A stretch of DNA of 64,000 bases from JALNYB01 sp963676235 (GTDB lineage Archaea; Thermoplasmatota; Thermoplasmata; Methanomassiliicoccales; Methanomethylophilaceae). Under the pieces are notes generated by a model. The model worked only from the letters and a program-made list of their open reading frames with translations, ran no database searches and was not told the origin of the DNA. The translations under genes were made by a program, and so were the position numbers. Location: NCBI GenBank assembly GCA_963676235.1, contig OY781044.1, positions 744,001 to 808,000 on the forward strand, in the 5' to 3' direction. The stretch's first letter is position 1. Every line of letters begins with the position of its first letter. Below, piece by piece: positions 26,763 to 34,439 of this stretch.

Positions 26763-27494
26763 TTAGCATTTTTTGAATGCAATCCAGAATTTGGCCATGA
26801 ACTTTCCAAGTTTTCCCATTTGGTGGAATGAAGTGGTAACCACGTTGAGATTAAGGTGCGATTCTCCATGTTCTCTTTCTTCAAACATGTAGTGTATCGA
26901 AGCAATCTTCAGATTCCTAGGCCCATATTTTAGGAGGTCCATAAGAACCTTCCATCCTTTCATTTCTAATTCATCGAAGTGTTCTTTGATTACAGGTTGA
27001 AATATATCACAACGTCCAGAGTATAATCCGCTCATGACATCAGGAGAGCCCTGTTTTCCAAGCGACATAAGATAGATGTCGGCCATTATATTGAACGTCC
27101 ACGATCCTGCTGTGCGTGCAAAACCCATTATATGTCGGTTATCTCTGATGCCGATACAGAGATCATATCCTTTTTCCATCTCAGTGTACATTCTTCCTAG
27201 TGTTTCTATGGGATGTTGGAAGTCACAGTCGATAGTCATAAAATAGTCTGTTTTCGATTCTAAAATACCTTGGAAACAACTTGCTGCTAAGCCTCTTTCT
27301 TCAGGGTTTCTAACACAGAAATTTATTTTAGGGTCATGAAGGGCTTCTACCAGTTCTTTCGATCTGTCAGTAGAGTTGTCGTCCATGAACGACACGTAAA
27401 AGTCAGGGTACATATCTCTGATGGCTTTTGCCATATTAGCCGCGTTCTTTTCTTCATTGAAGATCGGAATTATTATCGTGCATGTTCCTGACAT
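26763..27494 (-). CDS. glycosyltransferase family 2, polyprenol-phosphate mannosyltransferase-like
   Basis: A 243-residue GT-A enzyme with IIIPIFNEEKNAANM at the N-terminus, the DDNSTDRSKE nucleotide-binding stretch and the metal-binding TIDCDFQHP. The pattern matches dolichol-phosphate mannose or glucose synthases that charge a lipid carrier for later use by GT-C enzymes. It has no clear transmembrane tail. Two GT-C-like genes follow upstream on the same strand, which are the expected users of its lipid-linked product. Confidence 0.86.
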   Translation of the reverse strand: MSGTCTIIIPIFNEEKNAANMAKAIRDMYPDFYVSFMDDNSTDRSKELVEALHDPKINFCVRNPEERGLAASCFQGILESKTDYFMTIDCDFQHPIETLGRMYTEMEKGYDLCIGIRDNRHIMGFARTAGSWTFNIMADIYLMSLGKQGSPDVMSGLYSGRCDIFQPVIKEHFDELEMKGWKVLMDLLKYGPRNLKIASIHYMFEEREHGESHLNLNVVTTSFHQMGKLGKFMAKFWIAFKKC

Positions 27495-27566
27495 GTTTCA
27501 TCTCTGTGTTGTAACCGACAAGTTCGAAGGACTATATATTTTATATGTGCAGGTCAAATTGTATAG

Positions 27567-28949
27567 TTATGTATCTGTTATTTTTGATGATTTGTGGCAG
27601 TATTCATATATCTTGTCTTTGAAATATGTCCATAGGATAAGAACTGTGCCAGCGTATTGAAGTATAGCTCCAGAGTAATATATCCATCCCATTTTAGAGA
27701 GTCCGAATATAGGTTCTTGGAACCAGTTGGAGAGATCCATTACGGTTTGCGTAGATAATATATTTGTGAATGCACCAATAGACATAAGATCCGTGAAGTT
27801 ACCTGAAAGTGAGAATAAAGTAGTGCCAATTGCAAGGACTATCCATGGCTTTATGAATTGTCTATCATACATGACGATATACATTGCTAGGAATGGGACT
27901 ATAAGAACCATGTACTGTGGTGTCGAAGGATACAAGAATATTACTGCAATGTTAATCATAATCATCGAAAGTAGTGTCTTATCAGCATTTTCTTTTGGAG
28001 ATTTGTACACATGTATTGCAATAATAATGGATACGATAATGATAGCAAGATATGCAATGATTGTACCTGTTCCGCCTATTGCTCCCAATTCTCCCCCTAA
28101 TCCTGTTGATGCTCTGGAGGTTAGGAATGAGAAACAGACCATGATATTATTCTCCATTATTTGAGGGAAAAACATAACTATTCCAGTTATAATCACGCCC
28201 ATTGCAGCATATACGATACATATCAGTCCTTCTCTGATGTTGTCTTTGTGCTTAAGAAGGACATATGCGATCAGAACGAAGATCAATATTCCTGGAAAGA
28301 ATTTGGTCAGCATGGCCATGCAAAACATCATCCCCGCTAGGAAATATCTGTCTTTCATCAGAAATATAATACACAAAAGTGTCATCAGAGTGGAAAATGT
28401 ATCGAACATGCCTTCTACTGCTGCTATTGTGATGACGAATGGACATAGGAACCATAACGCATAAGCGATAGTACCTTTTTTCTTGTCGTGTGTTATATCC
28501 ATTATGATCCAATATATGAGATATCCTACAACGATGTCGCATATGAAAATTGCAAGTTTCAAGGTAATATTGAATGCAATTGTAGTTGCGTTTGCAGAAA
28601 GGAACCATTCTGTATAATTCTCAATAGGTAGGTATTCTAATATTCTCTCTCCAATCACATCGACACCGAGAAGATTTTGAAATGATGAGATCACTCCGAG
28701 AATATATCCCCAACCTGGTGTGTAATAGTACCCATCCAGTCCGTAAAGTCCGTTTCCAGACTCGTAATTCTGAATTATCGTACCCCAATGATATACGTCA
28801 TAGTCGTAGTTCAAAAAGATACCTATGATAAGTCTAATAATCAAACCAATAATGGTTATGATGACTATAGGATTCTTCAGGAAGGATCTAACGTTGTGTG
28901 CAGTTTTGCAGACCTTCAACACCTCAACGTCAGACTCTGTTCGATTCAT
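27567..28949 (-). CDS. GT-C-type integral membrane glycosyltransferase
   Basis: A 460-residue protein with about ten to twelve hydrophobic helices. The first extracytoplasmic loop holds the acidic motif NYDYDVYHW, followed by SGNGLYGLDGYYYTPGWGY, as in GT-C enzymes that use lipid-phosphate sugar donors. I chose the ATG at 28949, which has GAGGA before it and starts 7 bp after the upstream stop; a GTG at 28985 would overlap that gene. Paralogous to 30002-31399. Confidence 0.82.
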   Translation of the reverse strand: MNRTESDVEVLKVCKTAHNVRSFLKNPIVIITIIGLIIRLIIGIFLNYDYDVYHWGTIIQNYESGNGLYGLDGYYYTPGWGYILGVISSFQNLLGVDVIGERILEYLPIENYTEWFLSANATTIAFNITLKLAIFICDIVVGYLIYWIIMDITHDKKKGTIAYALWFLCPFVITIAAVEGMFDTFSTLMTLLCIIFLMKDRYFLAGMMFCMAMLTKFFPGILIFVLIAYVLLKHKDNIREGLICIVYAAMGVIITGIVMFFPQIMENNIMVCFSFLTSRASTGLGGELGAIGGTGTIIAYLAIIIVSIIIAIHVYKSPKENADKTLLSMIMINIAVIFLYPSTPQYMVLIVPFLAMYIVMYDRQFIKPWIVLAIGTTLFSLSGNFTDLMSIGAFTNILSTQTVMDLSNWFQEPIFGLSKMGWIYYSGAILQYAGTVLILWTYFKDKIYEYCHKSSKITDT

Positions 28950-28956
28950 ATGTTCC

Positions 28957-30012
28957 TCATGTAGCTGAGAAGATGAAAGCTTCACCGTAAACAGGGAAGT
29001 ATCCTCCTAAATAGATATACACAACTATATTGCGATCCGTTGGGATGGTAGTGAGAATTGTTCCTGTAGATGTAGATCTTGTTACCGATCCATTGTAACT
29101 TTCAATGAGTTTGGAACTGTAGCATAGTTGTGAAGTTATAATCTGTGCCAGATCGCTGATTTGTTTGTTGGAGTAGTCTCCTCCAAGGACGCAGATCATT
29201 CCACTGCCATATTTTACGAATGCAATGCTCGCATATCCACCTTCTGTAAACCCTACAAAGAGGCAATCGTCGGTGAGGGTTTTCATCGCAGTCATATTAA
29301 CAGCATATTTCACATTGTTATAGGTTAGAGATAGCAGATTCCCGTATTCGTTATCGGTGATCTCAGAATATGCATCGTAAGTATCGGTGGTGTTAAGACA
29401 ATCCCCCCCGAAGAAGAGCGTCTGATAATCATTTGCAACTGCGATAATTTCAGTCGTTGTTGCATAGCACGAACCGAGCAGACTGCCGAGCCAATACAAT
29501 GTGCCTCCATTTGACATCCAGTTGAAGATGTAATCCGAACTTACTCCGGTATATACGGTGTCAGGTAGTGCTCCTGAGATAACCACGACAGCCTGTCCAG
29601 AAGACGACGTATCTTGTTCCATAAGATTTTCGAGTTCATCGGCGTCTACGGTTATAACGTTAGACAATCCTCTGTATTCTACGGTTTTTATGAGTTGTTC
29701 AATGTAATATTCTTGTGTCAGTGCCTTTGCACCTACGGCAACAGTTACTGGTTGATAATTTGATTCGTATGTGCTGTCGTAATATATGTAGAGGGTGTCG
29801 ATAGATTTGAAAGAATCATTATCTGTGATGAGTACAGAGTATGTGTTGGATCCAGAAGATGATACGGAGTATTCTATTCCGTCACCATCATCAGTTATAG
29901 TGGCATCCGCGTTGAAACTATCAGTACCAGATGTGTATACGACAATCTCTCCTATTAGCATCACCGCGATAAGTATTACTGCAATGGCAACTATGCGTGA
30001 ATCAGAGTTCAT
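28957..30012 (-). CDS. membrane-anchored extracytoplasmic protein between two GT-C genes
   Basis: A 351-residue protein with one N-terminal hydrophobic segment (about residues 8-27) and a Ser/Thr/Tyr-rich, acidic ectodomain with several N-x-S/T sequons (for example NTTD, NMT, NGS). The middle part WMSNGGTLYWLGSLLGS resembles the nucleotide- or ligand-binding core of glutamine-amidotransferase-fold (ThuA/DUF4350-like) domains, but no catalytic residue is recognised. It overlaps the upstream GT-C gene by 11 bp. It may assist or be a target of the neighbouring glycosyltransferases; this is inference. Confidence 0.75.
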   Translation of the reverse strand: MNSDSRIVAIAVILIAVMLIGEIVVYTSGTDSFNADATITDDGDGIEYSVSSSGSNTYSVLITDNDSFKSIDTLYIYYDSTYESNYQPVTVAVGAKALTQEYYIEQLIKTVEYRGLSNVITVDADELENLMEQDTSSSGQAVVVISGALPDTVYTGVSSDYIFNWMSNGGTLYWLGSLLGSCYATTTEIIAVANDYQTLFFGGDCLNTTDTYDAYSEITDNEYGNLLSLTYNNVKYAVNMTAMKTLTDDCLFVGFTEGGYASIAFVKYGSGMICVLGGDYSNKQISDLAQIITSQLCYSSKLIESYNGSVTRSTSTGTILTTIPTDRNIVVYIYLGGYFPVYGEAFIFSAT

Positions 30013-31399
30013 GATCTTTTTTCCATCCTACTCTTTTTATTTTTTCGATACAGAGTTCAGCTTTAGGACTGTGTTTTCCAATCCATTTCTCAAAGCAGAA
30101 TGCCAATATCAGTATAAGTCCTATATACTCTACGATTTCTGAGATGGCGTTCGTCCAAACCATGCCGGTGAAGCCTAAAAACTCTGTCTCGAATCCCTGC
30201 ATCATGGATATTATCCATTCTGGAGATACGATATTTAAAAATTCTCCAGATGATGTGAGAAGCGAGAAATTATTGATGCTGAGTGCTGCAAAGAATGATC
30301 CTAAAGAAATCAGTATCCAGCAGATGAGATATCCGCGATCGGATGTCATAATTTTGAAAATCAGCATAGGCATCATGACTATCATATATTGTGGCGTAAC
30401 GGACAGCATCATCGCTGCGGTCAATGCAAAAAGCAGACAATTGAACAGTTCAGTATCAGCATTTTTCTGATCGGTCTTATACATCCGATATCCGAAGTAA
30501 AATGCACCTAGAACAGAAACAATCATTCCAAACACGCTGTGTGTTGCTACTAAAAGGTTAGGATATGTTTCCATTCTTCCGAACATGAATGACATAGCAT
30601 CAGAGACAGTACCGTCCAATATCTGAGGCATCATGATAGCCAAGGCCATCAAAGATCCTCCAACTATCGTCATGAGAAGTTTTCTCAAGGCAAGTTTGTC
30701 GTCACGATGTTTAACGATTATATATGCTGCGAATACGAAAATACAGAATGCAGGGAAGAATTTGGTAAGTGCAGCCATAGCAAACAGCATACCGCCAAGA
30801 AAACATCTGTCTTTGTAAAACGAAATGATCGTCAGCATCAGCAGTAGTGCAGACAATGTGTCAAATTGTGCTTGGATTCCAGACATGTAGATTATTGTAG
30901 GACATAGAAACCATAACGCAAATCCCCATGTAGCTTTCTTACTGTCTCCGTTTGTTCTGTCCTTTATTAGCCAATAGATAAGATATCCGACAAGCACATC
31001 ACACAGAATAAGTGGAAATTTTATTGATAAGTTGAAAGAGACTGTAGTTGTTGTGGCAGTATGATATACGCATTGAAGTGTTTCAATAGGTAAAAGATCT
31101 GTAAATCTGATACCAAGGACGTCTATATTTAGAAAAAGGTCTTGCACAGTGGATAGCAGACCTATAAAATATCCCCACACAGGAGTGTAATAGTAACCAG
31201 CCAAATCGTATAATCCATTTCCACTGTTGATATTTTCAATGACAAGAGCCCAGCCTTTCATATCAAAATCGTATGTGAAGAATGGAGCCAACACTAAGCG
31301 AATTATGAGGCCGATTATGAGTATTATAATTACAGGTTTTTTTACGAATGACAAGATGGCTGAAGGTATGCCAGCAGCTTTCAACCCGTAAAATTCCAT
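30002..31399 (-). CDS. GT-C-type integral membrane glycosyltransferase (paralogue)
   Basis: A 465-residue polytopic protein. It has the same architecture as the protein at 27567-28949: an acidic first loop (TYDFDMKGW), then SGNGLYDLAGYYYTPVWGYF, and long hydrophobic helices throughout. The two proteins flank the anchored protein and overlap or nearly touch it, so the three form one operon, with this gene first. A lysine/arginine-rich tail is probably cytoplasmic. Confidence 0.82.
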   Translation of the reverse strand: MEFYGLKAAGIPSAILSFVKKPVIIILIIGLIIRLVLAPFFTYDFDMKGWALVIENINSGNGLYDLAGYYYTPVWGYFIGLLSTVQDLFLNIDVLGIRFTDLLPIETLQCVYHTATTTTVSFNLSIKFPLILCDVLVGYLIYWLIKDRTNGDSKKATWGFALWFLCPTIIYMSGIQAQFDTLSALLLMLTIISFYKDRCFLGGMLFAMAALTKFFPAFCIFVFAAYIIVKHRDDKLALRKLLMTIVGGSLMALAIMMPQILDGTVSDAMSFMFGRMETYPNLLVATHSVFGMIVSVLGAFYFGYRMYKTDQKNADTELFNCLLFALTAAMMLSVTPQYMIVMMPMLIFKIMTSDRGYLICWILISLGSFFAALSINNFSLLTSSGEFLNIVSPEWIISMMQGFETEFLGFTGMVWTNAISEIVEYIGLILILAFCFEKWIGKHSPKAELCIEKIKRVGWKKDHEL

Positions 31400-31526
31400 G
31401 TTTGGGCATAGAAATGATTCTATTTAATTATACAGACTTATTGATTATATTAAGGCAAATATGCACGAAGACGTTTGAAATCGATTAGGAAGTGAGATTC
31501 GAGGTGTCTGATTTATTTAATATTGT

Positions 31527-32897
31527 ATGTCATATACGGTATTTAGGATAATGTTAAAATCGACAGGAGATTTTCAAAAGATACCGGTATCTGATCGTTC
31601 AGAATCAATGATTGTATACAAAGTATTCAAGGATCATTCGGATCTTGTTATATTGGTTGTTTCCGCCATTATCATGTTGGCGCTGCTCATCATATACACT
31701 GTTAATGGAAATGGTGCTGATAATGATGTTGTGAATTTCTATAAACACGCAGAGGCCATTAAGGCGGGCCAGATTCCTTATAAGGATTTTGTTTTCGAGT
31801 TTCCACCGTTCTCGTTGGTATTTTTTATGATACCATCAATGTTCACATCTGAAATGCATACATATGTTGTTTTGTACGGAGTAGAAATTGTATTTTTTTC
31901 AGTTCTAACATTGTATTTCATGATCAAGGTTGCAGAAAAGATGAAGGTAAACAAATATCTGGTGTCAATCATTTTCATGATATTTATCGTACTTTATTTT
32001 GATCAGATGATAAGGAAATTCGATATAATCGTCGCAGCATTCACGTTCATATCCTTGTATTTGTTCTGCGAGAAGAAGTACACATTCAGTTATGCTGTAA
32101 TGGCCTTTGCTGCTTTGATAAAAATCTATCCTATTTTTTTGATTCCGGTATTCATAATCATGAATCTTGCAGATAAAGAAGATGCAATGAGGGTGAAGAA
32201 TGTTCAGAAGGGCATAGTTGCATGTTTATGTGTAGCTTTCGTTGCAGCAGTACCATTGCTTTTATTGTCTGTTTCTGTCAGTGATTTGTTATCTTTTATC
32301 GGTTTTCATTCTGTTCGTGGTTTTCAGGTCGAGAGTGTTGTTGCAGTGATCGTGCAGAATTTGGCATCTTTGGGATTCACGACTGCTGTAATAGTGCCTT
32401 CATGCGATACGTTTGATATCATAAGCCCTATCTGCAGCTTTTTACTGCCATATTGGTCTTCTGTAAGTGCGATAGCAATCATATTAATTTGGATGTTAAT
32501 AATATACCATGCGAATAAGGTTAACCACAGATCCAGTTACAGTGATCTTTCACGCGATGTAATGATATATTCATCAGCAGTATTGATGACGTTTATGCTT
32601 GTTAACAAAGTGTTTTCAACCCAATACGTGATATGGTTATATTCTCTCATGCCGTTTTTGGCAGTTGTCAATGAAAAAAAGATCAACATTCCGATAGCGG
32701 TATTATCTATTTTGATAGTAGCACTATCATATCAGATTGCCACTCTTGGACCGTATTATGAGTTTTTCCCAGTGTTGAATCTTATACGCGATGTGATGAT
32801 GTTATTCATACTCTTGCAGATCTTTCTCTACCTATTGGGTAAGAGGAATATTCTAGATACATCATGTTCTGAAATCATACAGAATTGTGAATCATAG
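31527..32897 (+). CDS. polytopic glycosyltransferase, GT87-like
   Basis: A 456-residue membrane protein with about ten hydrophobic helices. The loop NGADNDVVNFYKHAEAI then IPYKDFVFEFPPFSL is typical of GT87/ArnT-like mannosyltransferases, with the acidic residue of the DxVxFY loop as candidate catalytic site. Start is uncertain: ATG at 31527, 31551 or 31608 are all open and the last begins nearest the first membrane helix. It ends with TAG, one of two such stops among intact genes here. It is divergent from the GT-C operon. Confidence 0.78.
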   Translation: MSYTVFRIMLKSTGDFQKIPVSDRSESMIVYKVFKDHSDLVILVVSAIIMLALLIIYTVNGNGADNDVVNFYKHAEAIKAGQIPYKDFVFEFPPFSLVFFMIPSMFTSEMHTYVVLYGVEIVFFSVLTLYFMIKVAEKMKVNKYLVSIIFMIFIVLYFDQMIRKFDIIVAAFTFISLYLFCEKKYTFSYAVMAFAALIKIYPIFLIPVFIIMNLADKEDAMRVKNVQKGIVACLCVAFVAAVPLLLLSVSVSDLLSFIGFHSVRGFQVESVVAVIVQNLASLGFTTAVIVPSCDTFDIISPICSFLLPYWSSVSAIAIILIWMLIIYHANKVNHRSSYSDLSRDVMIYSSAVLMTFMLVNKVFSTQYVIWLYSLMPFLAVVNEKKINIPIAVLSILIVALSYQIATLGPYYEFFPVLNLIRDVMMLFILLQIFLYLLGKRNILDTSCSEIIQNCES

Positions 32898-32963
32898 GAG
32901 ACAAAATAAGTTCTATCTTGAACAATCTGAACTCGTAATCCGGTTCAGACATATTTCATACTA

Positions 32964-33026
32964 AACACGAGTTCTGTCCATTAAAGTTTTACACGGACTC
33001 AGAAGTGTTTGGATAGTATTTTTTTT
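32964..33026 (+). terminator. long imperfect hairpin followed by a T8 run
   Basis: AACAC (32964-32968) pairs with GTGTT (33005-33009), TTCT (32972-32975) with AGAA (33001-33004), and GTCC (32976-32979) with GGAC (32995-32998), giving 13 pairs with two small bulges. A run of eight T lies at 33019-33026. It lies between the GT87-like gene and the L7Ae promoter, so it may terminate the former or be a small RNA. Confidence 0.45.
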
Positions 33027-33036
33027 GTCGACAAAC

Positions 33037-33122
33037 AATATATACTAAGATAGATTAGACGGATTGCTCTTTAAGAGCCGATGAATGATGACGGTGCTAG
33101 ACACCGGAAAGAGGTAATTAAA
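33037..33122 (+). promoter_or_regulatory. L7Ae promoter and candidate kink-turn leader
   Basis: A TATA-like ATATATAC (33039-33046) should start transcription near 33065. The leader then has CGGTG (33092-33096) pairing with CACCG (33102-33106) around a 5-nt loop. It is flanked by G90-A91 on the 5' side, inside ATGATGA (a box C match), and G107-A108 on the 3' side. Tandem G.A pairs next to a helix are the core of a kink-turn, the RNA bound by L7Ae. CTCTT (33067-33071) can pair with either AAGAG at 33073-33077 or the AAGAG at 33109-33113 that overlaps the Shine-Dalgarno. L7Ae autoregulation through leader kink-turns is known in archaea; here it is inferred. Confidence 0.6.
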
Positions 33123-33488
33123 ATGTCTGTATTTGTAAAGTTTGAGACACCCAAAGAGCTTTCCGATAAAGCCTACTCCCTCGCAGAGATTGCAAGAGAC
33201 GGCGGAAAGATAAAAAAAGGAACCAACGAAGTCACCAAAGCTGTAGAGCGCGGTGACGCAGCAATCGTGATAATGGCAGTGGATGTCAATCCCCCAGAGA
33301 TCCTTGCGCATATGCCAGCACTTTGTGAAGAGAGGAATGTAACATACGTTTACGTTCCCAGCAAAGCAGAGCTCGGAAATGCAATCGGACTCGACAAGCC
33401 TACCGCATCTATTGCAATTATCGATGTCGGAAGAGGAAAGCCCCTTTGTGAAGAAATCGCCCAAGCTGTTAAAGCATTGAAGAACTGA
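33123..33488 (+). CDS. rpl7ae: 50S ribosomal protein L7Ae (eL8)
   Basis: Archaeal L7Ae, 121 residues, a kink-turn-binding protein shared by the large ribosomal subunit, box C/D and H/ACA RNPs and RNase P. Signatures are IKKGTNEVTKAVERGDAA and IMAVDVNPPEILAHMP. The frame is open upstream to 33081, but the ATG at 33123 follows GAGGT and gives the family start MSVFVKFETPKEL. First gene of the L7Ae-S28e-L24e-Ndk operon, an arrangement common in archaea. Confidence 0.96.
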   Translation: MSVFVKFETPKELSDKAYSLAEIARDGGKIKKGTNEVTKAVERGDAAIVIMAVDVNPPEILAHMPALCEERNVTYVYVPSKAELGNAIGLDKPTASIAIIDVGRGKPLCEEIAQAVKALKN

Positions 33489-33499
33489 AGGTGAACTGA

Positions 33500-33715
33500 A
33501 TGGTAGACACTGATAGCATTCCCTCTGAAGTGGTCGAGATAATCGGCCGCACAGGGATGACTGGAGAGGCTACCCAAGTCAAGGTCCGTGTATTAGACGG
33601 CCGCGACAAAGGTAGGATTATCACCAGGAACATCATGGGTCCGGTCAGAATGGGAGACATTCTCATGCTGAGAGAGACATCCAGAGAAGCCAGAAAACTC
33701 GGAATGGGTAGGTGA
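33500..33715 (+). CDS. rps28e: 30S ribosomal protein S28e
   Basis: A 71-residue S28e with the family core GRTGMTGEATQVKVRVLDG, then GRIITRNIMGPVRMGDIL and the ending LRETSREARKL. A small OB-fold protein near the mRNA exit channel of the small subunit. It lies 11 bp after L7Ae and its TGA sits in a GTGA just before the L24e start. Confidence 0.96.
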   Translation: MVDTDSIPSEVVEIIGRTGMTGEATQVKVRVLDGRDKGRIITRNIMGPVRMGDILMLRETSREARKLGMGR

Positions 33716-33720
33716 ACTCG

Positions 33721-33939
33721 ATGGTTGATATTAAGAAGTGCTCTTTCTGCGGTTCAGAGATTGAACCCGGAACTGGCAAAATGTATGTCAAAAAGGACGG
33801 AACCGTCTATAATTTCGATTCCAATAAATGTTATAAGAACATGATCTTGTTGAAGAGAGTGGCAAGGACCACCGCTTGGACCGAGAAAGCTGGAATTGAG
33901 AAACAGGCTCGTATCAAAGCACTCGAGAAGAAGGAGTGA
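33721..33939 (+). CDS. rpl24e: 50S ribosomal protein L24e
   Basis: A 72-residue L24e with the zinc knuckle CSFCG near the N-terminus and a second Cys in NFDSNKCYKN, then the basic stretch LLKRVARTTAWTEK. I start at the ATG at 33721, after AGGTGA (33710-33715); a GTG at 33712 is in frame but less likely. Cotranscribed with S28e and Ndk. Confidence 0.95.
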   Translation: MVDIKKCSFCGSEIEPGTGKMYVKKDGTVYNFDSNKCYKNMILLKRVARTTAWTEKAGIEKQARIKALEKKE

Positions 33940-33944
33940 TTTCC

Positions 33945-34400
33945 ATGGCCATGGAAAGAACCTATCTCATGATCAAACCAGACGGAGTCCAGCGCGGACT
34001 CTGCGGAGAGATCGTTTCTCGTTTCGAGAAAAAAGGACTCAAGCTCATCGCAATGAAACTCACTGCAATCCCGAAAGAGACTGCTGAATATCATTATGGT
34101 GAGCATAAAGGTAAGAAGTTCTTCGATTCATTGATCGCATACATAACCTCTGGTCCAGTACTGGCGATGGTATGGGAAGGAGAAGGCGCTGTAGCGGTTT
34201 GCAGGCAGATGATGGGAAAGACCAATCCTCAGGAATCGGCCCCCGGAACCATCCGCGGAGATCTAGGAATGGTCACAGGCGTGAACATAATTCATGGATC
34301 CGATTCATCGGAAGCTGCAGAAAGGGAGATCAAGATCTTCTTCAAGCCAGAAGAACTCATGTCCTATGATAGGTCCGCTGACAAGTGGATATACGAGTAA
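33945..34400 (+). CDS. ndk: nucleoside diphosphate kinase
   Basis: A 151-residue Ndk that transfers the gamma phosphate of ATP to other NDPs through a phosphohistidine. MERTYLMIKPDGVQRGL is the N-terminal signature and NIIHGSDSSEAAEREI contains the catalytic histidine. The ATG at 33945 follows AAGGAGTGA; a second ATG at 33951 is in frame. The L24e-ndk-infB order is conserved in many archaea. Confidence 0.96.
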   Translation: MAMERTYLMIKPDGVQRGLCGEIVSRFEKKGLKLIAMKLTAIPKETAEYHYGEHKGKKFFDSLIAYITSGPVLAMVWEGEGAVAVCRQMMGKTNPQESAPGTIRGDLGMVTGVNIIHGSDSSEAAEREIKIFFKPEELMSYDRSADKWIYE

Positions 34401-34439
34401 ACCTTTTTTTTCAGAATTTATTTCTGAGAGGGCGATCGA

